DNA of 64,000 nucleotides from Phymatolithon calcareum (taxonomy: Eukaryota > Rhodophyta > Florideophyceae > Hapalidiales), in contig OZ345358.1 of the NCBI GenBank assembly GCA_977006965.1, positions 2,356,001 through 2,420,000 of the forward strand, written 5' to 3'. Position 1 is the first letter of the stretch. Each line of letters starts with the position of its first letter. The notes beneath the pieces are model-generated. The model was not told the DNA's origin. It did no database searches and saw only the letters and a program-made list of their open reading frames with translations. The position numbers and the translations under genes were made by a program. This document shows, in pieces, positions 53,563-64,000 of the stretch.

Positions 53563-55182
53563 TTAGTGCTGTCTCTTTTCAAACTTCTGAACCACTACCT
53601 TAGACGCTGGGTGATTCTCCGGTATTAAGGAATACTTCCTTTTCTGTGTCGGATCCATCTCAAGATGGTACTCCCTCAGCAGGAATGCAAACGTTGTTTT
53701 GATAAGAACCTTTGCAAGGGCCTCTCCAATACAGTAATGCGGAGACCCTGGAGCGCCAAAGCTCAATACTCTTGGCGGTGGTTTCTCGCCAGGCTTCTTC
53801 AGAAAGCGGTCAACTCTCAACGTGTTTGGATCCGGGTAGAGACGCTCATCACGCATGGCACCAGCAAAGTCCATGTATACCAGGCTTCCAGCCTTCAGAT
53901 AGTGCCCAAGAGCCTCGACGTCTTTGCTCAGTCTTCGATAGATACCTACTGCTGCAGGACGAAGGCGCAAAATTTCTGTGAGGTAGGAGTCAAGCAAAGG
54001 CATCTGTGAAATTACCTGCTGAAACGTTACAATTGCAGATCCTGAGTCAGCGACGATTTTGTCTTGCTCGGCGGCGAGCTGATCCCATATGTTGTTATCC
54101 ATGCCCATCTCGAACGCAGCGCAAGAAGAAGTAGCGGAAGAGGTCGCATATCCACCAAAAAACAAGAGAAGCGAAAGTGCTGCAAGGCTCGTGATCACTT
54201 GCGGGTCATTTACTTGTCCCGGGCCAGTCTTGAGTTCTGACTTCGCAATTGCGATAAGAAGGACATTTACTGCTTCTCCTTTGGCGATATCCTTACTGCC
54301 CAAGAAGCTAAGCTTGTCTCCATACGAGCGCAGCCTCTCGATTGTGTCCGCCTTTTCAACAAGATTCGTCTTCACGACGCTTTCCAGAGTTTCCAGGAGC
54401 TCCGCTTTCGCCTTCATGCCCTTGTCCCAAATGGGTCCGTATGGCGGACTGAAAAACGTCCTCTCTAGCACGTGGAATTTTTTGCGGATGTCGGACGCAA
54501 CTTCCGTGTCCATGCTGATGCCGGTAGTCATTTCCACCGCTATTGAAAGGTAATGGTCACGGAATACAGGGTCAAGCAGTACGCGGCGGGTGCCCTTCTG
54601 CTGCATCTTATGTTCCACCCGCGCCCATGTGCTTGCGACTCTACTGCGGATACTATCGAAGTAGAACGGGAAGACATTCGGCGTGAACGCCGGTGCGATC
54701 ACGCTGCGTGATTTGGCATGTACCTCGCCGTCGAGCAGTGCGATGCAGTCCGCACCGAAAATGAGTCGGAAAGGCTCGAAGGAGTCCTTGTTGCGGAAGG
54801 TGTCGTGGTCTTTCAGCATGGCGACAATCGCTTCCATTTTGGTGATGTAGGCGGTGTCTTGCAGGAAGAAGTTCGAATGATAGATTCCGCCATATTTCTT
54901 TGCCCGGCTCCAGCTGGAGCTTAGTTCAAACTCCTCCTCGACCAGGTATCCGAACCAGGGTAAGCTGCGGTGGAATGGGGGTGGAGGCGGTAGCTCGTCC
55001 TTGGCGACGTTCACTGGAAGTATGCGGTAGTACGGAGATGTGTCATTCTTCTCTCGTCCGGGGGCAGCTACGACAGTGGTGGGCTCCTGGGCAAGCGTAC
55101 ATTTAGGAACTGACTTGGAAAGGATGTGGCGATGGCAAACTGGGAGGGCCACGGAGGCTGCAAAAGACAGCGGGTTGTTCAT
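53563..55182 (-). CDS. Cytochrome P450 monooxygenase
   Basis: An intact, intron-less 539-residue protein from the ATG at 55182. P450 landmarks appear in order: C-helix HAKSR (155-159), I-helix oxygen-binding stretch FFGGYATSS (341-349), the E-x-x-R pair in EILR (403-406), the PERF-like DPNTLRVDRF (451-460), and the haem loop SFGAPGSPHYCIGEALA (474-490) with the haem-ligand cysteine at 484. The enzyme would use haem and molecular oxygen to oxidise an organic substrate that cannot be named. The first 60 residues precede the usual P450 start and show no clear membrane anchor. Phenylalanine 7 and a basic composition hint at a plastid leader, but this is weak. All key residues are present. Confidence 0.93.
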   Translation of the reverse strand: MNNPLSFAASVALPVCHRHILSKSVPKCTLAQEPTTVVAAPGREKNDTSPYYRILPVNVAKDELPPPPPFHRSLPWFGYLVEEEFELSSSWSRAKKYGGIYHSNFFLQDTAYITKMEAIVAMLKDHDTFRNKDSFEPFRLIFGADCIALLDGEVHAKSRSVIAPAFTPNVFPFYFDSIRSRVASTWARVEHKMQQKGTRRVLLDPVFRDHYLSIAVEMTTGISMDTEVASDIRKKFHVLERTFFSPPYGPIWDKGMKAKAELLETLESVVKTNLVEKADTIERLRSYGDKLSFLGSKDIAKGEAVNVLLIAIAKSELKTGPGQVNDPQVITSLAALSLLLFFGGYATSSATSSCAAFEMGMDNNIWDQLAAEQDKIVADSGSAIVTFQQVISQMPLLDSYLTEILRLRPAAVGIYRRLSKDVEALGHYLKAGSLVYMDFAGAMRDERLYPDPNTLRVDRFLKKPGEKPPPRVLSFGAPGSPHYCIGEALAKVLIKTTFAFLLREYHLEMDPTQKRKYSLIPENHPASKVVVQKFEKRQH

Positions 55183-57289
55183 TGGCTTGGTCTGTTGTCT
55201 GCAGAATTAAGCGTGTGCAGATGCATATGTGGGGGTTTAAGTATGTACTCATGTTGACCGGCTTTAATACCAGCAAAAAGGACATATCCTTTTTGCATTT
55301 TTAACAAGACAGTCATTTCTCCGCCGAAAAACGTCATTAATTTGCAACATGATTATAATTCGGCAAGCACTCAACTAGTGAAAATGTTTGGTGGGCGACA
55401 TGGGTGGTTCCGTACGAAAAACGAAGTGAACTGTGGCATATTCAATACTGCAATGAGGTTGCGGAAAAACGTCTCAATACTCTAGGACGAAACTTAGAAG
55501 TACGAAGACAGAATATTCGAAAACAGTGACTGGCAAACTGCTGGGGCAGGAAGCTCAAATAAAAGATACGAGGGGTTCTGTGACGTAATTATTGCAGGAA
55601 ATAGGATCACAGTGGGCAGGGCAATTAACCAGGGGAAGCTGCTCTGTTATTGGTGAGTTCCGTCGTTTAGGTCTTCCTGCAATCGGAAAAGGTGCCTCTT
55701 TATATTGCCTTCTTCAGCACACACTGAAGGGCGAAGTTAGCATTTGCGAGTGCGATGGCGTTGATTCGGAACTGACATGCATTGCAAGATCTTAAAATAG
55801 GAAACGTCTGGCGTTTCGATGCAAAATTGACTTTAGGAATCACTTCGCGCTGTCACTTAATTTCAATTGTTTGCCAAACTAGGCGATATTTGTACAAATT
55901 GATCCACAAAGATACCTGCATACTTATAGTCCTCACGAAAGGATGCAGCCGGGGTGCAACATTTCTCACATGAAATTTGATTCCACTCCGAATCCTTGAG
56001 GTGCAAAGGACAGGCCTCGGGATGAACTTTGTCACTGTTCCACGCCTAGTGTAAGAGAGGTCTCAGTTTTTCCAGATTCTGCCTTTGCGACTCATGTCGC
56101 AGGGGATCTGTAAGCATCATAGCGCATGCCGAAAGGCTGTCATGGGCAGATCGTACCTATATCAATTTCTACCCAATGTGCTGAAAGTTGTAGAGTTTCG
56201 TTTAATCAGTCTCTCGGTGATATAGAACTGAAGCTGAGATAGCCTAGCTAGTAACAAAGAAAGACCCATAGCCACAGACAGCAGAGTTGAGGGTCACGCA
56301 TTGAGAAACCCCAAATTCCGGATGGATATCTGGTGCCCTGCCACGCACTCCGTGGAAGGCCTAGTTGCATCAAATTCCTATATATCCAATATACCCTGTG
56401 ACGATTCCGCAGTCGAAAAATAATGATGACCTTGGCAAGCTATTTGTTATCCCGGAATGGATTGGAGGAATCTATAAGGCGTTTCGTGCGATCATTCGTA
56501 TACTTGTTAATCTGCCCTTAAAGATATGCAAGAATTTACCGCAATCGATTCCAATAGGAGAAATAATAGCTGCCGGCATATCGTGCGGAGTCGTAAAAAC
56601 AGTTTAGTTGATGAAAAGAGTTGAATAACTTGAAAATAGGAGCAGATTTGTGCCAGTTCTAAACAGGTCGTGTAAAGAAGTAACGTTCACATGACGTTCA
56701 CTCTGTGTCAGCCCGATAACTAACCGTTCCATGCATGTTCACTTGCCGTTCGTCAAGTGGAAGTTAAGATGCCTTTTAACCCCCGGTTGGGCAGCCAACC
56801 ACCATTACAATAAACTACAGACAAACTTTGAATCTCCTGTGCAGCTTAATTATGTGGCGGGCGGGAATATGGAAATAATACGAAATAGGAGGTGGTCTTC
56901 TGTCCTTGATGCGACTGCAAAAACCGAGGAAACAGTTCCAGGGCATCAAAAGCCGAGACCGCTCGACGATCGTATTGCATACTGTCTTCATTCCGGCCAC
57001 GATAACAGTGTCGCGCGGTTGGAGGCTCTCTGCACAGCGCCACTGTCTCCCAGGTCATCCCATGGAGACCGAAGGGACTTTGAGGGTCAACCAGACTAAA
57101 ATCGTCTAAAAACAACTTTTTTATTTGCAAACCAAACCAAACTGTGCCTAAAATTTTCGCAAAATAGAGGCCTGAGAGAAGCACTCTCGGGAAGATAAGA
57201 CACAATGAAGCTCTTGGGACTCCGTTTCGCATACTGCCGCGTGTTTCCCAAACACTGCAGCAAATTCGAAGACAGTATGACTGTCTCAG
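55183..57289. other. Region upstream of the P450 gene
   Basis: About 2.1 kb with no recognised gene or repeat. A hydrophobic frame of about 80 codons at 56365-56607 shows no known motif. Confidence 0.35.
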
Positions 57290-57715
57290 GATGAGCAACT
57301 CATCGTACTTCAGCGCCTATGAGCAGATTCGGATCGGTATATGCGACAAGATCTTGCATCCATGGTCATTCAATTCGAACGATCATGGAGCCGCCCGGTC
57401 GCTGCGGACGGCCACTCCACTAAGGAGAGCTACAGGCAGAGAAGACGCCAAGAAGCGCTCACAAGTGAATCACTCAAAATCGGAACGTGGAACTGTGGAG
57501 GACTTTCGCGGTCAACGATGACGCACTTGGAGGAATTGGGCATAGATATCATCGGAATCACCGAGACGTACAAGTGGAGCAGTGGCCGAAACCTGCTCTA
57601 ATCGGAAGCGCCACCGGACGGAGATGGATTCTCCGGTACCGCGATCATGTTTTCAATGCCTTCCAGGGCAGCCGTTACCTACGCTGGAAATCGAGGTATG
57701 TGACAAATTGAGGTA
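57290..57715 (+). mobile_element. LINE-D fragment, N-terminal endonuclease
   Basis: It encodes IGTWNCGGLSRSTMTHLEEL, then IDIIGITETYKWSSG, the first two motifs (N and E) of an AP-type endonuclease. After a stop at 57599 the frame reads on as GDGFSGTAIMFS, the next expected segment. The sequence form is like LINEs of dinoflagellates and marine animals. The remainder is missing. Confidence 0.75.
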
Positions 57716-58271
57716 AGTCTACCGCTGTGGGCTGCTTTTATTTTGGAGTAGAGGGTTGACACCGTCACACGTAACCTATGCTACAACCACCAAGCAATTC
57801 AGCTCCCCAGAGATACTGGGAGTGCGACAAGTTATAGATTTGATATCTACACTTGCAAATGCGCGTGATTTTGGAACTCCCCAAAAGGAATAACCTCTTT
57901 GTTAGCGTACACAAGCGGTTTCAATAAAAGCAAGTACGGCTAGTATTAGCTAGTGCGCAGATAGCGACGCGGCTACGTTCTCGTTCGCCAAGAAATAGAA
58001 AGTGGATCTATGCACATGAATTGTAACACATTTCAATTCAGAGCACGCATGACTGTGCCAGTGGTTAGATTCGCCGACACCGATATCTTGACCGTTCATA
58101 GACGACATGTCAGCAAGCGAATGGCTCGTCGATTCTCTTTGGTGAGATACACCACATAAGCGAGCACGACTGTGCAGGGCCTCATAGTGCCCCATAAACT
58201 TATTCCGAAGGAAGATGTTTAGAGAAAGAGCATTGCACGAGTGCCTTTTCCTCTAGGATTCACTCACCTTC
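57716..58271. other. Region between LINE-D and Ty3/gypsy fragments
   Basis: Nothing recognisable was seen. Confidence 0.3.
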
Positions 58272-58378
58272 AGAGTTCAAGAATTATTCTAGCATCGAGA
58301 AAGATCTTCATGAACTTGTGCTAAAGGCTTTCATGTGCCGTCGAAGACATCTGGGGGACCTTCCCATTCGACCTGCAC
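58272..58378 (-). pseudogene. Chromodomain-like end of the gypsy integrase
   Basis: On the reverse strand VEWEGPPDVFDGT is followed by a TGA where a tryptophan codon is expected, then KPLAQVHEDLSRC. This is the WeG...TWEPL...v.eD pattern of retrotransposon chromodomains. Confidence 0.55.
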
Positions 58379-58408
58379 CTTTATTTTCCCTTGATTGTCC
58401 CGAATGCC

Positions 58409-59690
58409 TCAACGCCCGCTCGCATTTCTATAAGTCTCTTCTGTATGCGCTGCGAGACGCAGCAGTTCAGGCGCCACCTCTCTGTTATCCATATCGGCTC
58501 GATACAGACGAAGGCGAAGGGCGTGCACAAATTCCTTTTTCCTATTGAGAAGGTCTTCTTCTACTTCGAAGACACTGTGCGACTTTGAAAGGACAAGGCT
58601 CCTAGGGCCGCGCCAGGTAAACTGTTGCTTGTGAACCGTGATCATAGCGCGTCGAACCAGAACAAAGTCGGAGGGTCTAAAGTCAATCGCTTTGGCATTT
58701 GTGCTGAGGTGGTGATCTTCAACACTTCGCTTTCGTGAAGCTGTGGTCAAACCGGTCACTTAGCGATGCATTCCTCGCAATGCAGTCTGTGTGGTGTCGA
58801 TGTTAATCAGCTGCTGTGCGAGAACAGCGTCAGCACAGCGGTCATTCGTATACCTACCAATTGGCAACGCACGCAGTAACGGACGCCATGGGATGTGTCC
58901 ATTAAAGACTGTGAGAGGACGTCGATAAACGCCTGCGAGCCTTTCATTACGCAGACCAAGTCTCTTGACAGGAGCGCTTTTTAAATCGCTTTGGACACAC
59001 TGAACGACGGCGGGCCAGTCACGAGACGCCAGATGCCATTCACCCAAAAGTGCTTTGCATGCCCGAAGAACTTCGCGACACCCTTTCCACCGAACCGTTT
59101 GCCCACGGCGAGTATGCCCTTGTGAAGTGATGCTGAACTCGAAACTCTTCGGTCAGCGCGCGTATGAGCTGGTTCTTGAAATGAATTCCTTGATCACTTA
59201 CCAGCCTATCCATCAAGCCAAAACACCCAATCCATACTGTAAGTGCGTCGGCAGTCGCTTCGCTTGTCGCGCTCTCTGTCGGCCAGAGCCAAACATATGA
59301 CAAAAGGTCGTCCCGGATAATCAACACGTATTTCTTTCCTTCAGCACCGGGACCCATTTACAAAAAGTCGATATGCACAACTTCATTGGGACGGCACCAT
59401 GAAAAGCGTGAGACACTGCCCTCGGTATGAGCTGACCTAAGCGCGAGGTAGTGGAGTGTACGCAATTGCGCACCAGATCCACGTCCTTGTCAATTGGTTT
59501 CCACCAGAAATTTTCAGGTACAATGCCTTTCGTAGCGTCTTGACTGCGGTGTCTGAGAGAGCCACTGTGAGAGATTACCATAATTTTCAATTGCAACCAC
59601 AAAGCATTGCTGGGTATCCAAATTCTCCCATCTATTGTCAACGAGAGAAGAGCATTTCCAATAAATTCAAAATTTCCTTTTCTGATTTTT
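58409..59690 (-). pseudogene. Ty3/gypsy integrase with GPR-type C-terminus, frameshifted
   Basis: The zinc-binding region (GHR-like LRHRSQDATKGIVPENFWW, then a C-x2-C remnant) is followed by the DDE core: D near 59355 after a shift, SDQGIHF (second D) near 59185, and ANGSVERV (E) near 59095. A further shift leads into WHLASRDWPAVVQCVQSDLK. A TAA at 58758 separates this from DFRPSDFVLVRRAM, HKQQFTWRGPRSL and FEVEEDLLNRKK. It has at least two shifts and one stop. Confidence 0.8.
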
Positions 59691-60265
59691 GCGTTCAAGT
59701 TAAGATATTCTAGCAAAGCCTTCATGTTTGCCCGTAGTTCCTTGAAAAATGGCTCCACGGTCCGCTGAAAGTACGAAGTTTCATTAGCGAGTCCTTGCAG
59801 GACACGCGTTGATGCAAAAACGCCCTTTGGTATCACCACTGGATATGCTTCATATGAGTACTCAGGTAATCGTAACTTCCAGTATCCCGACGCGAAGACG
59901 AGAGAAGCAAAGCATGAGCTCCCCGCGAAATTGTTTACCTCACACTCAAGGTGTAGCATTGGCCACGACTCTATTATCGTGGCCGCATTTACGGGTCGAA
60001 GATCGATTGCCATACGATAGTTCGCACGTGAGCCCTTCTTGGGCACGAGTAGTGTCGCTGCTTGCCATGCCGCGGTCGGGCACTCATACACGAAGCCCAT
60101 CTCGACAAGTGATGACATGTAATTATCGAGGAACTCGCGCTGTTCAGCAGGGTATCGACGGGACTTCATGCGCGCAGTGCGAGAGTCAGGCTCTCTCACA
60201 CCGACGGAGTGGAGCGCTAGAATCTCCGCCACCTCCAGCTTCGTCAGAGACAGTCCGAGACCCAT
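59690..60265 (-). pseudogene. Ty3/gypsy reverse transcriptase, N-terminal part
   Basis: The frame from the ATG at 60265 shows WQAATLLVPKKGSRANYRMA, IDLRPVNAATI and, after it, GVFASTRVLQGLANETSYFQ, the fingers and early palm of a Ty3/gypsy reverse transcriptase. The first palm aspartate region reads FASLVFASGYWKL, where a D-L-x-x-G/A-Y form is usual, so it is mutated. The catalytic box and everything after it are missing. Confidence 0.8.
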
Positions 60266-60512
60266 GGATGAGGGCTGGGTAACTCACACCGCTTATCTAA
60301 GTTCGTAAATATGCATATAAAGAAAGTGGCAGGGCGCAGAGCGGCCCTTGAATCACATTTAGTTCCTCTTTGCGGATGCATAAAGTTCTTCTGCGCTAAA
60401 TTATTGCGAGTGAAAAAAAGGCGGTATTATACATTTAGGCGAGCACTGAGAGTTGTCGTAAACCGAGCGCGCCTTATCTGGTCCAGGATGTAAAGCAATG
60501 CGAAGGCCATTA
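60266..60512. other. Gap between gypsy copy 1 and a MITE
   Basis: No feature was recognised. Confidence 0.3.
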
Positions 60513-60520
60513 CTGGAGCA

Positions 60521-60847
60521 CAAAGCATTGGAATTATTTATTTATTTTTATTCTTTTCTCGAAAAGTGTCGAGAATAAATAATTTATTGTTGAACGCAGA
60601 AGCAATAAATTATTGTATTCAAGTTCAGCGAGGTATAAATAACTGGTTATTCCCCGAATTATTGGATCCTTCTTGCTACTTTCTGTCGCGATAGAATAAC
60701 CGGATCGAAAAAATGAGGAGTCCGATACAATAATTGTCGCAACCACGACGATCTCAATAAATACAATAAATATGCGAGACTCAGGAATAAATTATTGGAA
60801 CAATAATTTAAATAATTACAATAGCAATTATTTTTTCCAATGCTTTG
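60521..60847. mobile_element. 327-bp AT-rich MITE with 8-bp target duplication (hAT-like)
   Basis: Both ends read inward as CAAAGCATTGGAA. The 8-bp direct repeat CTGGAGCA flanks it (60513-60520 and 60848-60855). The interior is very AT-rich with repeated AATAAATTATTG motifs and no coding capacity. An 8-bp duplication and CA-starting ends suggest a hAT-derived MITE. Confidence 0.85.
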
Positions 60848-60855
60848 CTGGAGCA

Positions 60856-61034
60856 CCGATAACTTCTCTCGTTTCTGGCCGTGCGCGCACTTCTACTACA
60901 TACATTCAAAGTTTTCTCTATGTGCATCCTGAACAGGATTCGCCCCCTCGTAATACGTCTCCCGGAATTTGGCTTTCGACTATCACGAGGCACGCGAGAC
61001 TACTAGTGTATTCTTGCCGGGTAGATTGACTACG
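60856..61034. other. Gap between the MITE and a LINE-D fragment
   Basis: No feature was recognised. Confidence 0.3.
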
Positions 61035-61335
61035 TACTACTAGAGGGAAGAAAATCTGTCGCTACCTATATAGATTTCCGTGCCGCTTTCAGGAAGCAGA
61101 CGGGAATAATCCCGACACTTAAGCGTTAGCCGAGGCGTTTTTCAAGGAGACATCGTGAGCCCTCTGTGTTTTATAATTTTTCCAGTCATCATATTCCGAA
61201 AGCTCTTCACTGATCAGACAAACTCCATCGACAAGTCACGACAAACTCGAATAAGCAGATGACGTCGTGTTTTTGACTAAAACGCATGAGAACGATTATT
61301 GAGGAGATCTCTACGCGCAAACATTCTGCACAATA
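61035..61335 (+). mobile_element. LINE-D-type reverse transcriptase fragment
   Basis: It encodes SVATYIDFRAAF (motif A) near 61055, then in another frame SRGVFQGDIVSPLCFIIFPV (motif B) near 61125, and ADDVVFLTK (motif C) near 61258. The spacing between A and B is much too short, so about 50 residues are deleted. The motif style fits the same LINE group as the endonuclease piece at 57.3 kb. Confidence 0.7.
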
Positions 61336-62111
61336 TATTCAACCCAAAAGCACTGTACGGAGCACTAACGAGCAGGATAATACGCGAACATTTACATTTT
61401 CTCCCTATCCCCAGCGTCGCAGCTGTCCATGAGTATAGATGTCCATCTGTCGGGCCTTAAGAAAATGGGACGACAAGAGGCGCTTTGATTGGCACGGTTG
61501 CCAAGTTTTCGGAAAGAATAGCCGAGAAGAAAAAAGAGAAGCAGTAGAGTATTTTGATGGAGAGAGTATTTTGATGGGGAGATGCGGGAGCCTCTTTGAC
61601 TTGACTATGAACATTCGGGTGTCATATCAGCACCAAAGATGATGGTGCCCAGCAGGTACGGTTCAGCGGCAGACAATATTCCTTACGAATAGATGGCTCT
61701 GTCGTCTTTACTATACGATATCCGGCGGTCGAAGTATGGTCGATTATGCAAATTCAGAGCTGCAAATCACCTGCATCCTCCGGAATTCATATAGCTCCTT
61801 GTTCATTGTGAAACTGGTTTTGTACCTATGCTTTCTGATAACAAAAGCTTTATGTTAATAGGGCGGCGCAGAAGCGGCGGCGCGTTCCATCTTCCAAGTA
61901 AGTCTTCCCATACGTTGTCCTTTCCGGATATGTGAAAGCACACATATTCAAACCAAGAGAAGCGCACAGTCCAACGTAAAACCTCGCGAACCGCTCCCTC
62001 ATATAAATCTGGAATCAGGCTTAGAGGTCTAACAGAAAAAATTATGTTGTTATGATCGATATACAGATTAAATACTCCTGGTGCAGCCAGAAGCTAATGC
62101 ATGCGGTCGCT
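61336..62111. other. Gap before gypsy copy 2
   Basis: No gene or repeat was recognised. Confidence 0.3.
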
Positions 62112-62399
62112 TCATGCCATCACTGCATGAGCATCCTTTTCCAGGATAGCCCAGCCGAGTTCCCTATTTTTAAAACGACCTGCCAGAAAAGCCAATGGCT
62201 CATGTCGTTGATCTTCGTGTGTAAGATTGACATCTGCGAGAGGAACTTGAGTAACTATGCCACAGCAAATGGTAACATTTGGTCTGGCATTGTCTCTCAA
62301 CACCGGTGTTACTGCCATCTGTATACAGACATAGACGCTTTGTTGGGTCCTTGTACTGCAATGTGCACTAATGAGTGAGCACATGTTTGCATTTCTCAA
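62112..62399 (-). pseudogene. RNase H of gypsy copy 2
   Basis: A frame of 95 codons contains HEPLAFLAGRFKNRELGWAI, then LEKDAHAVM, the middle of a Ty3/gypsy RNase H (FLSG.F...e..W...EKEA.A). The first strand with its aspartate is not readable. The frame stops where the element is cut. Confidence 0.7.
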
Positions 62400-63484
62400 A
62401 TTCCTCCGAATAAAAGTCTACCCAATGGGGCCAGTGATATCCTTCCGACAGCCTTGAGTGACCGATTTTCTGTTCTTTCGAAGACTAGCTCAAGGAACTC
62501 ATGGAATATTGGTGTTTGAGTTGCAAAACTTCTGATCCCTGCACGTATCCACTGTAAGGCACACAGTAATTTCTGTAGATATGACCCTGTGATAGATTCT
62601 TGCATCTTTAAAAGACCTTCCAATCGCGGACGGTCAAATTTGACGCCTTTGGAAGATATCAAACGTCCACAACGTGTCGCAGTCCGGTGAGCAAAACTCA
62701 TTTTTCTGCATGCAACGTGAGCCGGTAGGGTTTTCACAGTTGCTCGTGCGTCTCGATGGTACTTATCAATTCTTCGACAATATGGGCATAGTGAAGCAGA
62801 TCAACCAGCCAGACAAGGATAAGGACGACAAGCTCGGATGGGAAAAGAGGCGTGAGAGAATATTGCAGGCTTGCGACGGTATTAACTGTACTATGTAGCA
62901 CACAAGTGGGAGAAAATACAACGTCTGGTGTTACGAATGACTTGAATTCCTGACTTTCTTCGCCTAAAGATAGCTTCCAGAAAGCACGAGATAGATCGAA
63001 TCTGGCATAGCACTTTGACCCAAGGAGTCCGTGAATCTCTTACTCCAATATTGACACAAGATACATCGACTTCGCAGTGTATGCATTGATGTGCCTTAAG
63101 TTTACCGGGAATCAAAATGGTAGAAGGCTAGCAATTTTCGTAACCAAATGCGGCGGATGTCCATAGCGCTTCTGGTTTAGGATAAGACGTGCCGTTTGTA
63201 GAAAGCTTGTCCGTGAAGCCTCGGAAAAAAACTCTTTGTGACTCCGAACAGTTACGAAGCTTGGCTTTGTCTTGTTGTCCATCTCTTTTATCAGGATTTT
63301 TTAAGGGCGGTATATCTGCCGGTGTACCAGAAGGCAACTCTAGACAGAGAACGGCTTCGTATTTCCAGATCAAATTTTCCATATACTTGGCGTTATTATC
63401 GTCATCTTCGAGATGTGATGGATCCCGAAACTGATCCCTCTCTATGCCTGAGAGTTGATAACTGACACGAGTGCATGATCCCAC
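62400..63484 (-). pseudogene. Reverse transcriptase of gypsy copy 2
   Basis: Fingers: LRNCSESQRVFFRGFTDKLS (near 63270). Palm: DLSRAFWKLSLGEESQEF (near 63000) and GVFSPT-like VVFSPTCVLH (near 62920). The catalytic box, expected as V-W-L-D-D, reads VWLVD near 62800, so an aspartate is lost. Connection: CGRLISSKGVKFDRPRLEGL and LLCALQWIRAGI (62500-62700). At least three shifts. Confidence 0.8.
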
Positions 63485-63589
63485 TTTTCCAGGTGTTGTG
63501 AGTTCTTCTTTTGGATCACTGAACAGATGACTGATGATACCGCCCTTGGTCGAGGCTGTAGTATTTCCACCTCAGTGCAGTCAGCACCG

Positions 63590-63840
63590 TCGAGATCTGA
63601 GACGCTTTGTTCAAGAAGTGTCTTTCTATCGATCTTGAGATGCACTAAATCAGGTTGGCCAATGATGACGGGCTCGGAAGAGAGCTGGTCATCGGAGATT
63701 AAGAACTAAATGTTCTTCATGGTAATGGTTCCCGCGTTTATTAGCAAACACTGTTTGCGCAACTGTCCAAATGCGCCAGAACTTGAATTTCATTGCAGTC
63801 CCTTGCTATTTTTCTTCAATGCAGTTGCGCTGGTGACAAT
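63590..63840 (-). pseudogene. Retropepsin-like segment of gypsy copy 2
   Basis: On the reverse strand AHLDSCANSV appears near 63770, where LDSGA is expected, and later SEPVIIGQPDL near 63665, matching the I-I-G-x-P/D pattern that closes the domain. A shift and a stop lie between. The glycine of the active-site triplet is replaced by cysteine. Confidence 0.55.
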
Positions 63841-64000
63841 TGACATAGCCTCGATGCGACTAATACCTTTGAGGCCAGAGGTTCAAAAACGGTCGGACAA
63901 ACTAAAGAGTCATCAACGCCGTTGTGGCACAGAGCCATAGTTTCGAATCTTTTCATCTTGTCGACTAAAGCTGTGTGGATAGATAGACCTTCAGCATGTC

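Larger units (their letters stand above)
58272..60265 (-). mobile_element. Ty3/gypsy retrotransposon copy 1, internally deleted
   Basis: On the reverse strand from 60265: the reverse-transcriptase fingers, then directly an integrase; the rest of the reverse transcriptase and RNase H are deleted near 59690. The integrase is followed by a chromodomain-like end, so it resembles chromoviruses. No LTRs are identified. Confidence 0.85.
62112..63840 (-). mobile_element. Ty3/gypsy retrotransposon copy 2 (protease, reverse transcriptase, RNase H)
   Basis: On the reverse strand protease, reverse transcriptase and RNase H follow in the canonical order, then the element is cut at 62112 before any integrase. 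It has numerous frameshifts. The element may continue left of protease to the window edge. Copy 1 at 58-60 kb has its own reverse-transcriptase start, so these are separate insertions. Confidence 0.85.

Overview
The window is eukaryotic nuclear DNA: long gaps, few genes, single-exon coding regions, and many decayed transposable elements. A red alga is my best guess, possibly a florideophyte. The protein at 8785-9360 starts with a plastid transit peptide carrying a phenylalanine at residue 4, followed by a twin-arginine lumenal signal. The genes look intron-poor, and the transposon mix (copia-order and Ty3/gypsy elements, several LINE families, PIF/Harbinger, hAT-like, pogo-like) fits. The assignment is an inference; no marker gene proves it.

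Probable host genes, in order: the end of a gene and a full tandem paralogue of unknown two-helix membrane protein (3-188, 3589-4989); a small four-helix membrane protein and its broken paralogue (5552-6004, 7975-8245); a thylakoid-lumen-type protein (8785-9360); two near-identical S1B (V8/trypsin-like) serine proteases in head-to-head inverted duplication (19680-20759 and 22928-24007); a DUF7770-like protein (40605-41144); an aminoglycoside-phosphotransferase/choline-kinase-type enzyme (42002-42907); a CDCA7-type zinc-finger protein (46430-47083); and a cytochrome P450 (53563-55182). I see no operon or shared pathway. The DUF7770-like and APH-type genes are neighbours and converge, and both resemble families common in fungi.

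The rest is mostly transposon archaeology. At 10.9-16.3 kb a DNA element with GTGTCACTAAT-motif ends (called T here) holds two nested retroposons, each with its own target-site duplication. At 16.3-24.3 kb the inverted protease duplication has three different DNA transposons in its left arm only; the right arm keeps the uninterrupted site for each. At 24.4-30.6 kb lie a retroposon pair, a 0.93-kb TIR element, and a second T copy split by an apparently intact 3.24-kb PIF/Harbinger element that carries a DDE transposase and a Myb-like protein; a MITE and a LINE tail follow. At 31.2-35.4 kb are copia-order gag-protease-integrase remains and LINE pieces. At 36.7-39.8 kb are SINE-like and LINE remnants and a 60-bp spacerless palindrome. 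At 51.2-53.1 kb are LINE pieces. At 57.3-63.9 kb are LINE pieces, two decayed Ty3/gypsy copies and a 327-bp MITE.

Repeat names used below: LINE-A (12.7-16.3 kb, no RNase H seen), LINE-B (34 and 39 kb), LINE-C (RNase H plus zinc knuckle), LINE-D (57 and 61 kb), E (retroposon with a 180-residue ORF), F (short A-tailed retroposon), T (GTGTCACTAAT-ended DNA element). No rRNA, functional tRNA, CRISPR array or bacterial-type promoter was found.
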